A stretch of DNA of 64,000 bases from CAYZMH01 sp964479445 (lineage in GTDB: Bacteria; Bacteroidota; Bacteroidia; Bacteroidales; GCA-2748055), in the NCBI GenBank assembly GCA_964479445.1, contig CAYZMH010000002.1, positions 87,091-151,090 on the forward strand, read 5' to 3'. The position numbers and the translations under genes are program-made. The notes beneath the pieces are model-generated. The model did not search any database and was not told where the DNA came from. It saw nothing but the letters and a program-made list of their open reading frames with translations. Below, one piece after another: positions 27,509-36,258 of the stretch. How positions within the stretch are numbered: position 1 is the stretch's first letter; every line of letters begins with the position of its first letter.

Positions 27509-28381
27509 TCAGGGTTCAATGGTATACTTGATCAATCCTTTTTGTTTAAAGGCGGCATTAGGGTCACTTACGAATTTGGTGTTTCGGGCAGCCTCGATCA
27601 CCCTGTCCCAGATACATTTATCGGCGAAGGTGGCCTTCGATACATTGGCAGATACTACATTACCGTCACGATCCACCTGGATCTCCACGTGAACTACGAT
27701 GCGGCTGGTGACCTCGCAGTTTTCTACATTGGGCTTGGTAACTCCTTCAACTTTACGACCTCCCAGTCCTTCGATAGAGATCCCATCTCCCAGTCCGGAA
27801 CCCTCCCCGTAGTTGGTGGCTCCCGGCGAACCCGTGGTGCTTCCCTGGTTGGTCCCCTCCCCGGGTTGGACCCCCTGCGAGCCATCATCCTCGCCGGTAC
27901 CCTGGCGGCCGAATGTGGACTGACCCATATTATTCAGGCGGTCGGCCTGTTCCTGGCGCCTGCGCCGTTCCTCCTCGCGTTTTCGCTGCTCTTCCAGTTC
28001 ACGTTGCCGGCGCTCCCGTTCCTCGCGTTGCTGCCGGAGTTCCTCTTCGGTGGGTTGGGGCTCCTCCTTCACCGCTGTCTCTTCCACATCCTGGGTGTTG
28101 TCGGGCTGGGTCTGTTCGGCAGGTGCCGGCGTGGTTTCCGTGACTTCCTCCACCACCTCTTCAGAAATCTCCTCTGCCATGGGCTCGGGGGTGCCTGCCT
28201 GGGTCTCATCTCCTTTGGGTTCCACGAATCCCATTCCGGTATCATCGGTTCCGAAATTAACCAGGATCCCTTCTTCCTCGGGAGGAGGATCGGGGAAGGT
28301 CAACCCTCCCAGGATCAGCAGGGCTGCCAGCAATAGGTGAACGATTATGCTGCCGATAAATCCTTGTGGGTTGATATTCAT
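27509..28381 (-). CDS. TonB-family energy transducer
   Basis: The 290-aa protein has one N-terminal membrane helix (about 10-28), a long linker rich in Glu, Arg, Gln and Thr/Pro (about 35-190) including a repetitive REERERRQRELEEQRKREEE stretch likely to be helical, and a TonB C-terminal domain (about 205-290: VHVEIQVDRDGNVVSANVSK ... FKQKGLIKYTIEP). TonB proteins pass proton-motive energy from ExbBD to outer-membrane receptors. The start codon overlaps the upstream exbD stop (ATGA), and the gene is last in an exbB-exbD-exbD-tonB operon. No TonB-dependent receptor is nearby, so its target is unknown. Confidence 0.9.
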   Translation of the reverse strand: MNINPQGFIGSIIVHLLLAALLILGGLTFPDPPPEEEGILVNFGTDDTGMGFVEPKGDETQAGTPEPMAEEISEEVVEEVTETTPAPAEQTQPDNTQDVEETAVKEEPQPTEEELRQQREERERRQRELEEQRKREEERRRRQEQADRLNNMGQSTFGRQGTGEDDGSQGVQPGEGTNQGSTTGSPGATNYGEGSGLGDGISIEGLGGRKVEGVTKPNVENCEVTSRIVVHVEIQVDRDGNVVSANVSKATFADKCIWDRVIEAARNTKFVSDPNAAFKQKGLIKYTIEP

Positions 28382-28791
28382 GATTCTACCTGGTTGGATA
28401 GAGGTTTCGTTCCAAGTATCACCTTGTACCGGTTGCGCTTGGCAATGGTCAGTACGGTGAATACCTCTTGCATGTGTAAATCACGGTCTGCATTAAGCCG
28501 GATGGTGGGGGTCGGACCGTATGGTTCCAGTTTCTGTTGTAATACCCCTTCCAGTCCCTGCATCGGGTAGGTTTGATCATCAATGTACACCGACTGGTCC
28601 CGGGCGACGGTGATCACCAGTACCGGACTCGCCTGGGTCTGGTTATTGCTCTCCGGAAGCTCCACATCTTTTGCCGCCGGTACAATCAGGGTAGTGGTAA
28701 GCATGAAAAAGATCAATAAAAGAAATACAATGTCGGTCATTCCCGACATGGCAAAACTGATATTTCTTTTATTTCTCGATTGTAATGCCAT
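28378..28791 (-). CDS. ExbD/TolR-family biopolymer transport protein (second copy)
   Basis: The 137-aa protein has one membrane helix containing MTDIVFLLLIFFML, whose Asp is the conserved proton-pathway residue, and a periplasmic ExbD/TolR domain (about 50-137). It overlaps the preceding exbD by one base (TAATG) and the following tonB by four. Together with ExbB it forms the proton-driven motor. The copy differs clearly from its neighbour outside the helix, so the motor could contain mixed ExbD subunits (inference). Confidence 0.93.
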   Translation of the reverse strand: MALQSRNKRNISFAMSGMTDIVFLLLIFFMLTTTLIVPAAKDVELPESNNQTQASPVLVITVARDQSVYIDDQTYPMQGLEGVLQQKLEPYGPTPTIRLNADRDLHMQEVFTVLTIAKRNRYKVILGTKPLSNQVES

Positions 28792-29183
28792 TACAACTGC
28801 TTTAATACAACGGTGTAATTACGTTTGGCTGCTACGTTCATTATCCTTACCGCATCCCCTACCGAAACCTGGGGTGAGGTAACTACTTTTATTGTGGGAT
28901 CGGGTTGATCAGCCAGTCGCGATTCCAGGATCAGGGCAAGGTTCTCAAATTGTACCGTCTGCCCGTCCACCTCGATGCGTGTGTTACTGTGGATCGTTAC
29001 CGTGGGAATCCTGTTTTCTGTTTGCATCTCGGGGGTGCCCCGGCTGGGCAGTAACATCTTCAGGGCATTGGGTGCGATCAGGGTGGAGGTCAGCATGAAA
29101 AAGATCAGCAGCAGGAATACGATATCTGTCATTCCAGACATGCTGAAATTGTCAATAAATCGGTTTCTTGGCCTCAATCCCAT
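28791..29183 (-). CDS. ExbD/TolR-family biopolymer transport protein (first copy)
   Basis: The 130-aa protein starts MGLRPRNRFIDNFSMSGMTDIVFLLLIFFML, a cytoplasmic tail followed by the ExbD helix with its conserved Asp, then a periplasmic domain. It lies 9 bp after exbB and directly abuts the second exbD. Paired ExbD genes in one operon are common in Bacteroidota. Confidence 0.93.
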   Translation of the reverse strand: MGLRPRNRFIDNFSMSGMTDIVFLLLIFFMLTSTLIAPNALKMLLPSRGTPEMQTENRIPTVTIHSNTRIEVDGQTVQFENLALILESRLADQPDPTIKVVTSPQVSVGDAVRIMNVAAKRNYTVVLKQL

Positions 29184-29192
29184 TGCATCATT

Positions 29193-29876
29193 CTATTTTA
29201 CCGGCTCATTCAACAAATCTATGAACTCTGTGGAACTGGCCTCCATATTATTGATCACTTTATCAACACGGGCTACCAGCACATTATAGGCAAAATAGGC
29301 AATCACACCAACGATCAGACCGGCTACGGTGGTGATCAGTGCCGTATATATTCCTGCGGATAATTGCCCCACGTTAATATTATTTCCTGCGGTAGACATC
29401 TGGTGAAAAGCCTGGACCATTCCGATTACGGTTCCCAGGAAACCGATCATGGGCGCTCCTCCTGCAACGGTTGCCAGTGTCGGTAATCCCCTTTCAAGCT
29501 TATAGATCTCCAACCGTCCTACATTTTCAATCGCCGCGTTTACATCGTTCAGGGGACGACCGATCCGGGTTATTCCCTTTTCGATCATTCGTGCCGTGGG
29601 ATTATCGGTGGATTGGCAGAGCGTACGCGCTGCATCGATTTTTCCATCCATGATATAGTCTTTGATACGATCCATAAATGTACGGTCGATTTTAGAGGTT
29701 TTGCGAATAGCAAACCACCGTTCAAAGAAAATGTATACAGCAATAAAACTCAGAATAACGATCGGGATCATTACCCATCCGCCTTTTATGGCAAGGTCAA
29801 TGAAAGATTCCCTTGCGGCTCCGCCCGTCATGGCTGTGTCGCTAACTACATTCTGCAAAATGATCAGGATATTCAT
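29193..29876 (-). CDS. ExbB/TolQ/MotA-family proton channel
   Basis: The 227-aa protein has three membrane helices: an N-terminal one around WVMIPIVILSFIAVYIFF (about 34-52) and two in the second half with the family core APMIGFLGTVIGMVQAF and LITTVAGLIVGVIAY. It forms the pentameric channel that, with the ExbD helix, drives TonB. First gene of the four-gene operon. Confidence 0.95.
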   Translation of the reverse strand: MNILIILQNVVSDTAMTGGAARESFIDLAIKGGWVMIPIVILSFIAVYIFFERWFAIRKTSKIDRTFMDRIKDYIMDGKIDAARTLCQSTDNPTARMIEKGITRIGRPLNDVNAAIENVGRLEIYKLERGLPTLATVAGGAPMIGFLGTVIGMVQAFHQMSTAGNNINVGQLSAGIYTALITTVAGLIVGVIAYFAYNVLVARVDKVINNMEASSTEFIDLLNEPVK

Positions 29877-30019
29877 AGGATGAATTATTTTCTGGCGAAT
29901 TTATAAAAAAAACGAGATAATACTTGGTTAAGTATGCAGCGTTATCAAGAATTTCAGGTTGTTATCAACAGAAAGGGTAATGCGTTCCGATGCACGCCGC
30001 ATCGATTATAGATAATTGG

Positions 30020-33000
30020 TTATTGATCTTGCTCATCATTATCCGAAGAGGAATTACCCCCCTCCTCTTCAAGGATATTCCGATTACCTTTGAAAAGCTC
30101 TCTAAAATGGTCAAATTCAGTTCGGTAGAAAACTCCTACACCCTGTGTGTAGGGGGCAGTCTTGAAAATAATATCGTCATTGGCCCTGTTGAATGCCTTG
30201 ATGCTGATGTTGTCGGTTACCCGGAATTCCACCTTGAAGTCTCCGACAATCTCCGATGCTTCAGATCCGGCAGTTCCAGGCGCATTTATATTTGTTCCGC
30301 CAACACCTACATTACCGCTGAGTAGAATTCGGTCATTTAATAGCTGTGTGGATAACGCTACCTCTACTTCATCGCTGGTGATTTCATCTCCTGGTCGGTA
30401 ATTGATCCCAATGTCAAAATCATTGCTGATCTGCGATAACCAATTGCTTAATTGGTTGCTTAGAAGCTCACTGGCAGTTACCCCTGCCACACCCGCAGAG
30501 CCCATACTGCTTGCAATACCGGCTCCAAAGCCGGTTGAACTGTAAAAATTATTCATAACCAGCAGGGAGATAAATTGCCTCATCAGCGCCTCTTCGGTAC
30601 TGACATTGTTCTCCAGCAGGTTTTTTGTTTCAGGTTCAGCGGTGGGCAGTGAAATGCTGGGTTGAATGCTGGGATTCGATAAATCTCCCCGCAATGTGAG
30701 CAGACAATTCACCGGGATTCGTTTTTTCAGGCTTTCATCAGCATTAGGAGACAAGTTATAAGGGGCAGCTTTCAAACCGTAGATTGCCTGGAGATCTATG
30801 TTGGCTTCACTGGGCTCCCCGCTCCAGATTATTGTACCACCGGGCTTTACCCTAAACCGTTTGTTGATCACATTCTGCAGGGTAAACAGATACTCTCCGT
30901 CCTGGAGATCCACTCCCCCATACATGCTGAACTTTCCGTTCTCATCCAACACCATTTTTAAATTACCGCTGCCGCTTGCCTCGATAATATCTCCAACCTT
31001 CGGATCAAAAATCAGTTGTACCGATGCATCCGGCGTAACCTCGAGATCCATCTCCATTTGCAATCCCCGGATGTTATCTCTCTGTCCCGTTTCATTACGC
31101 GTATCAGTATCCTCTGCTTCAATAAACGTGATGAAATCGGAGCTGGTGATCTCGGAAGCTTTGTAGAGGGGCAGGTTGAAATTGGTATTCCTCTCCGTTT
31201 TTGCTGTTATGTCTAGGAAAAGATCATCAGGAGGTCCTATAAAACTTACATTTCCCGTTCCGTATACCTCGCCGTAAAATTGCTCATTATCTGAACTGCT
31301 TGTGTTCAGGAATTGAAAATTGTCGGCATCTAATTCCAGCGCCAGGTTGAAATCCGAGAAATTTCGATGTGAAATTTCACCTACTACAGTCGATTTATTT
31401 CCGTATTGATCGTAAACTTCAAACCCTTCCAGGTAAAGGTCATTTTCATATATTTTGATCACATCCGAAAACCGATATTCCGTTTGCAGAAAATCTACCA
31501 GCAATGTTGATTTCTGAAAACGCAAATCCCCATTGATTAACGGCTCTTTTAATGTGCCGTCAATGGTTAAATCCGCGTTACCCAATCCGTCCAGGTTGCT
31601 TACCAGACCGTCAACATAAGGATTGAATGAAGAGAGGTGAATGCGGGAAAGCAACACCGAAAAATCCAGCTGTTCATTTGAGGGTACATAATTACCCTGT
31701 ATATCAATGGTTTTTATATCTCCGCGTTGAGAAGCCATATTCAAATCAAGGGAGCGGGATAGTTCCTCCCATCGTGCCAGGATATGGGTGTCGCCGATGA
31801 GAGCCTTGTTAACTTCCAGGCTGTCAATGGTAAGGTCAGAAAGGAAAACGGGTTTCATGTCCTCTCGCTTCAGGGTGGCCATTCCCGACAGATTACCCCC
31901 CACATCCAGGTTCAGGGAGCCGGCCATGTTACTTATGGTGGCAATATTCAGGTTCTTCAGGTTAATGTTGATCTCATCATCATCTCTTCCGGAATAGGAT
32001 CCCGTGACGAGAATGTACTTATCATCTGCATCCACACGTAAACTTTCAAACTGAACGGCCCCGGAGGCAAAGCGAATCTTTGACTTACTTATCCGGAACA
32101 ATTGTCGATCGTATAGAAACTGCGTCGGCAGAATATCCAGGATATATTGAAATGAGTCCTGCCCGGGGATCAGCTTACCCTCGGCAGTAAACTCTCCGCT
32201 GTAAACAGGATCCTCTCTACCCCATCTGAATTGCAATCCTGTTTGGTTATCGCTAATATTCACAGAGGCTTCAGGGTATGTAAGCGATAATTCACCCCGG
32301 GAGATAAGAGAATCTCCAAAGAACGATAGCTCCATGGAGGAAGAATCCCCCGTTAATTGAAAATGAAATTGATCAAATCTGTTGCCGCTGTAACCAAGGC
32401 GCGGTATATCTCCAGTTGTGTTGAACTGGTAGGGTTTGGATTGAAAGGACCCTTCGATGTGACTTCCGTTGGCAATGTGAAAGGTTGGGAAGAAAAAAGC
32501 CATTACCGGTTCCACATCTTTAAAATCAAGGTTAAACCGGAACGAACCAGAGGTGTCCACCGGGGGCAATTCCCGGTCAAACACCTCAAAGTGATTCTGC
32601 AACAGCCCCTTGAACGTTGCGGGTAACCTGGAAAAACGGTACCTGCCCGACATCTCTCCGTCTATTGCATCGGATGATACCGTCAGGAACGAGGTATCCC
32701 GGGAATTTTTTACGGATAGTAAAAAATCATAGATCTGGATCTGACTTCCGGTTCGTTTAAACAGACTGTTAACTAGCCTGACCTCTCCATTGAGCTCATC
32801 AACAGAAGAACCCTGAAGGTCTGTTTCCAAAAAAAAAGAGGCGAAATATCCCGGATCATCATCCCTGAGATTTAAATAGTAAGGACGCAGCCTTGCTACA
32901 TCTGTTTCAAAATTGAAGTGTGGAACCTCCGAAGAAAAATCCATTGAACCCGCAAAACTCATCTCAATATTTGGATCCCTTATTGAAAAAGAGCCATCAA

Positions 33001-34420
33001 AGGACTCATTGGTGAGAATTCCGTCAATATCAATATTGCTGTACATGTAATCGTATACCTCTAACGCATCAATAGTACCATCCAGGTGAAGATCCAGCTG
33101 GTTCTTGTGACGGCTTCCCTCCAATGCAACCTTTAAACTTACCTCCTCGATGACCTCCTCCTGGTCCAGTAGTTCCCCGATATGGAATGATTCTGCCTGC
33201 AGATTACCTTTAAATCGCACTATCTGACTGGTATCGGGTTGCAGGTAAAGATCCAGCAACAGGTTTCCCAGGTCGGTTTCAAGGTTGCCATAGGCGACAA
33301 AGTCATCTGGATACCCGGTAAAACGGCCCTGGTAACGGATTCTGCCAACATCGTCCCATAACAATGAGTCCCTGAAGACATCAGTTTTAAGAGACTGAGT
33401 AAGGGATCGAATATCAGTCACATCAGTTACGAGGTCGTGAAAGCTAAAATGCATGTAAGTATTTTCAAAGTCAGGTAGTCCGCGCATTTCCATGTCAAAA
33501 TCCAGCAGACTGTTGTCATTGTATTCCACCAGGAGGTCTGTGCCTTTTAAATCATTGAGGGTGCCAAATAGATTCCCCTTTATTCCAACGTACTGCCGGT
33601 ATCCTGTGAATACAGGTACAAAATAAGCCAGCTCCGGCATGTAAAAATGAGAATAATCAGATGTGATCTCCATTTCTACCGAGGAGTTGATTTTCCGAAA
33701 GTCACGGAACTCGGAAAATGAAAATCCTATTAATGGAAGCTCAGCATAGGAACGCGGGGTCTTGATCCGTGCTTTTCTGAATTTCATCGATTCTTTAGAG
33801 ATCTCCAGGCTGAAATTTACATCCTCCATGCGAAAACCCGAACGCTCGGTTCCAGATAGATCTCTGATTTTCATATAGATGGTATCTTTTTCAAAACGAA
33901 AGTCATCTGCTCGTGCCTGCAACCCAGATACGTTCATATCATTGAAATCCACACCTGGCAAATCTTTTCCCTCTCTGTCACGCTGCATGGCAAATCCCGA
34001 ATTTGTTAACTGAATCCGGTCAATCTGTATAATATTTTTTTCATGGGGAAGGAGGGTGTCGTTGCGCAATGCCTCAACCAGAAACTTCAGGTTGTTGATT
34101 GTATCCTTGTTGATGAAGAGATTCATCTGAAAGTTATCCAGATCCACATAGGCAAGGTGAATGTTTTTATCTTTTGGTTTGAATTGTTTAATCCGTATCC
34201 TGGCGGTTTCAGAGTAAAATAACGTGTCCCCTTGTTGATCCTCGATGTATAGATCGTTAAGCTCCAGTCGCTTGAAAAAGGAGTAGTGTACCGAGGACAC
34301 CGAAATTTCTGTGTCGAGGTTCTGTGAAGCTTTACTGGCAAGAAATCCGGATATCAATGATTGAACCTGTCTATTCTGTAGAAATAGTAAACTAAGTGAT
34401 GGCACCGTAATGAGCACCAA
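30020..34420 (-). CDS. tamB: TamB/DUF490-family translocation and assembly protein
   Basis: This very long (about 1466 aa) protein consists mostly of repeated beta-strands, as in TamB/AsmA-like proteins that bridge inner and outer membranes and carry lipid or assist barrel assembly. The C-terminal DUF490 domain is clear (GEYLFTLQNVINKRFRVKPGG ... LNDRILLSGNVGVGG). It is divergent from tsaD, a common arrangement in this phylum. The start is odd: the in-frame stop is at 34471-34469, and no ATG or GTG occurs until inside the membrane helix. TTG (34420) and GTG (34417) would cut the anchor, while ATT at 34456 would give a normal KKFAKIG... helix. The coordinates use the TTG; the true start is probably 34456. 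Confidence 0.85.
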   Translation of the reverse strand: MVLITVPSLSLLFLQNRQVQSLISGFLASKASQNLDTEISVSSVHYSFFKRLELNDLYIEDQQGDTLFYSETARIRIKQFKPKDKNIHLAYVDLDNFQMNLFINKDTINNLKFLVEALRNDTLLPHEKNIIQIDRIQLTNSGFAMQRDREGKDLPGVDFNDMNVSGLQARADDFRFEKDTIYMKIRDLSGTERSGFRMEDVNFSLEISKESMKFRKARIKTPRSYAELPLIGFSFSEFRDFRKINSSVEMEITSDYSHFYMPELAYFVPVFTGYRQYVGIKGNLFGTLNDLKGTDLLVEYNDNSLLDFDMEMRGLPDFENTYMHFSFHDLVTDVTDIRSLTQSLKTDVFRDSLLWDDVGRIRYQGRFTGYPDDFVAYGNLETDLGNLLLDLYLQPDTSQIVRFKGNLQAESFHIGELLDQEEVIEEVSLKVALEGSRHKNQLDLHLDGTIDALEVYDYMYSNIDIDGILTNESFDGSFSIRDPNIEMSFAGSMDFSSEVPHFNFETDVARLRPYYLNLRDDDPGYFASFFLETDLQGSSVDELNGEVRLVNSLFKRTGSQIQIYDFLLSVKNSRDTSFLTVSSDAIDGEMSGRYRFSRLPATFKGLLQNHFEVFDRELPPVDTSGSFRFNLDFKDVEPVMAFFFPTFHIANGSHIEGSFQSKPYQFNTTGDIPRLGYSGNRFDQFHFQLTGDSSSMELSFFGDSLISRGELSLTYPEASVNISDNQTGLQFRWGREDPVYSGEFTAEGKLIPGQDSFQYILDILPTQFLYDRQLFRISKSKIRFASGAVQFESLRVDADDKYILVTGSYSGRDDDEININLKNLNIATISNMAGSLNLDVGGNLSGMATLKREDMKPVFLSDLTIDSLEVNKALIGDTHILARWEELSRSLDLNMASQRGDIKTIDIQGNYVPSNEQLDFSVLLSRIHLSSFNPYVDGLVSNLDGLGNADLTIDGTLKEPLINGDLRFQKSTLLVDFLQTEYRFSDVIKIYENDLYLEGFEVYDQYGNKSTVVGEISHRNFSDFNLALELDADNFQFLNTSSSDNEQFYGEVYGTGNVSFIGPPDDLFLDITAKTERNTNFNLPLYKASEITSSDFITFIEAEDTDTRNETGQRDNIRGLQMEMDLEVTPDASVQLIFDPKVGDIIEASGSGNLKMVLDENGKFSMYGGVDLQDGEYLFTLQNVINKRFRVKPGGTIIWSGEPSEANIDLQAIYGLKAAPYNLSPNADESLKKRIPVNCLLTLRGDLSNPSIQPSISLPTAEPETKNLLENNVSTEEALMRQFISLLVMNNFYSSTGFGAGIASSMGSAGVAGVTASELLSNQLSNWLSQISNDFDIGINYRPGDEITSDEVEVALSTQLLNDRILLSGNVGVGGTNINAPGTAGSEASEIVGDFKVEFRVTDNISIKAFNRANDDIIFKTAPYTQGVGVFYRTEFDHFRELFKGNRNILEEEGGNSSSDNDEQDQ

Positions 34421-34529
34421 CAGGATAACCAGACCTATTTTAGCAAACTTTTTAATACTTTTACGCGTTTAATTGCAAAACGTAAAAAAAACAAAAAAAG
34501 TTTAAAGAAGCGACAATATCGCTACGAAT

Positions 34530-35546
34530 ATGAGTATTAAAATTTTAGGGATAGAATCTTCATGCGATGATACCTCAGCGGCAGTGGTAACAGATCGGGT
34601 ATTCAAATCCAATGTTATTGCCAACCAACAGGTGCATAAGGACTACGGCGGGGTGGTGCCCGAACTTGCTTCCAGGGCCCACCAGCAGAATATTATACCG
34701 GTGGTTGATCAGGCCCTGCAAAAAGCGGGCATCAACGGTAATGAAGTGGATGCGGTGGCTTTTACCCGCGGACCGGGTTTGTTGGGTTCGTTGCTGGTAG
34801 GAACTTCTTTTGCAAAAGGCTTTGCACTTGCCCATGATATTCCGTTGATTGAAGTGAATCATCTCCAGGCACATATTCTTGCACTTTTTATCAAGGATGA
34901 AAGTCAGTCTGCAGAACCAAAATTTCCCTTCCTCTGTCTTCTGGTATCGGGTGGCCATACCCAGTTGGTGATCGTGGAAGATTACCTTCGCATGAAAATA
35001 ATAGGCAATACGATCGATGATGCAGCAGGGGAGGCGTTCGATAAATGTGCCAAAATAATGGGATTACCTTATCCTGGCGGACCATATGTTGATAAATTGG
35101 CCAGGCAGGGAAATCCATCTCGGTTTTCCTTTAACAAACCCAGAGTCAAAGGCTATAACTATTCCTTTAGTGGATTGAAGACGTCTTTTCTCTATTTTGT
35201 ACGTGATCAGCTGAAAAATGATCCTGACTTTATCGCAAAGAATCGTGAAGACCTTGCGGCATCCCTTCAAAAGACCATCATTGAGATCCTGTTGGCGAAA
35301 TTGAAAAAAGCAGCTTCGGATATGAATATCTCGCAGGTGGCTCTCGCCGGGGGAGTTTCTGCAAATTCGGGACTTCGTGAGGCCCTGACCGCAGAGGCGG
35401 GTAAGCGAAATTGGGAAGTCTTTATACCCCGCTTTAGCTATACCACCGACAATGCGGCTATGATCGCTATTACTGGTTATTTTAAATATGCTAACAGGGA
35501 GTTCAGTCCCGACCATATTACCCCCCTTGCAAGGATGCATTTTTAG
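34530..35546 (+). CDS. tsaD: tRNA N6-adenosine threonylcarbamoyltransferase TsaD
   Basis: TsaD transfers the threonylcarbamoyl group to A37 of tRNAs reading ANN codons. The 338-aa protein shows GIESSCDDTSAAVV, the metal-binding motif HLQAH, LLVSGGHTQLV, DDAAGEAFDK and a C-terminal SYTTDNAAMIA. All expected motifs are present and the length is normal. It is divergent from tamB, from which it is separated by about 60-110 bp depending on the tamB start. Confidence 0.97.
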   Translation: MSIKILGIESSCDDTSAAVVTDRVFKSNVIANQQVHKDYGGVVPELASRAHQQNIIPVVDQALQKAGINGNEVDAVAFTRGPGLLGSLLVGTSFAKGFALAHDIPLIEVNHLQAHILALFIKDESQSAEPKFPFLCLLVSGGHTQLVIVEDYLRMKIIGNTIDDAAGEAFDKCAKIMGLPYPGGPYVDKLARQGNPSRFSFNKPRVKGYNYSFSGLKTSFLYFVRDQLKNDPDFIAKNREDLAASLQKTIIEILLAKLKKAASDMNISQVALAGGVSANSGLREALTAEAGKRNWEVFIPRFSYTTDNAAMIAITGYFKYANREFSPDHITPLARMHF

Positions 35547-35637
35547 AAGTTGGCACTGAACTAACCTGCTTACACTTTGAAACCTGACTTTAGGGTATTC
35601 CTGTAAAAAATTTATATATTAGAGTGAATTTTGAAAT

Positions 35638-36012
35638 ATGGAAAGGTTAGAATTTCAGCCAACGCACAAAACCCCATATGTTCTGCTTGATCCTGCAGGT
35701 AAAATTAAATTCAAAGGCAGATCAATTCCGGAAGATGTTTCGCTCTTCTATGAACAGGTACTTGACTGGATAATAGCCTACTCGTTCAAACCAGCGCTTT
35801 TTACCGAGGTTGATATTGAGATGGAATACCTTAACAGCGGTACTTCAAAATATATGCTCCGGATCCTTAAAAAGATTAAGGAAATCGTGGATAAAGGTTT
35901 TGAAATCAAGATCAATTGGATCTATGAGGAAGGGGATGATGATATTCTGGAGCGGGGAGAATATTATGCATCGATACTCGATCTCAAAATACGCTTTATA
36001 GAGATCGAATAG
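35638..36012 (+). CDS. SiaC-family regulatory phosphoprotein (DUF1987)
   Basis: The 124-aa protein matches the SiaC/DUF1987 family: TPYVLLDP near the start, the KGRSIPED segment, an alpha/beta fold resembling an anti-sigma-factor antagonist (STAS-like), and MEYLNSGTSKYML, where the family's phosphorylated Thr/Ser lies. In Pseudomonas, SiaC is phosphorylated by SiaB and dephosphorylated by the SpoIIE-type phosphatase SiaA, and controls c-di-GMP signalling. Here three SpoIIE phosphatases are in the window but no SiaB kinase and no diguanylate cyclase were seen. It lies 91 bp after tsaD. Confidence 0.85.
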   Translation: MERLEFQPTHKTPYVLLDPAGKIKFKGRSIPEDVSLFYEQVLDWIIAYSFKPALFTEVDIEMEYLNSGTSKYMLRILKKIKEIVDKGFEIKINWIYEEGDDDILERGEYYASILDLKIRFIEIE

Positions 36013-36070
36013 TGTTCAGTTTGCCTTTTCGACATGCGCCTTTCCGTCACGGAAATTATTCCCAGACGAC

Positions 36071-36085
36071 ATGTTGTATAACATA
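36071..36085. repeat. 15-bp element shared with 61361-61375
   Basis: ATGTTGTATAACATA contains ATGTT/AACAT inverted arms around GTAT and recurs exactly at 61361-61375. It lies in the gap between the SiaC gene and the GH13 gene. Function unknown; see the matching entry. Confidence 0.55.
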
Positions 36086-36212
36086 ATCAGGCCACAATGG
36101 ACCGTAATCGCAAACGTTTGAAATCTCATCTTTTTCTATCGGGTCTGATACATTTGAACTGGAAACAGCACCTCTCTTGCTTTTAGCCTGGTTTTATTTG
36201 GCCCGGATTTCC

Positions 36213-36220
36213 TATTTTTG
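36213..36220 (+). promoter_or_regulatory. Candidate -7 element of the GH13 gene
   Basis: TATTTTTG fits TAnnTTTG exactly, about 40 bp before the ATG at 36259. No -33 element at normal spacing was found. Confidence 0.4.
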
Positions 36221-36258
36221 AGTCAGTTTTAACGATGTTCAACAAATAAACAGGTGAT

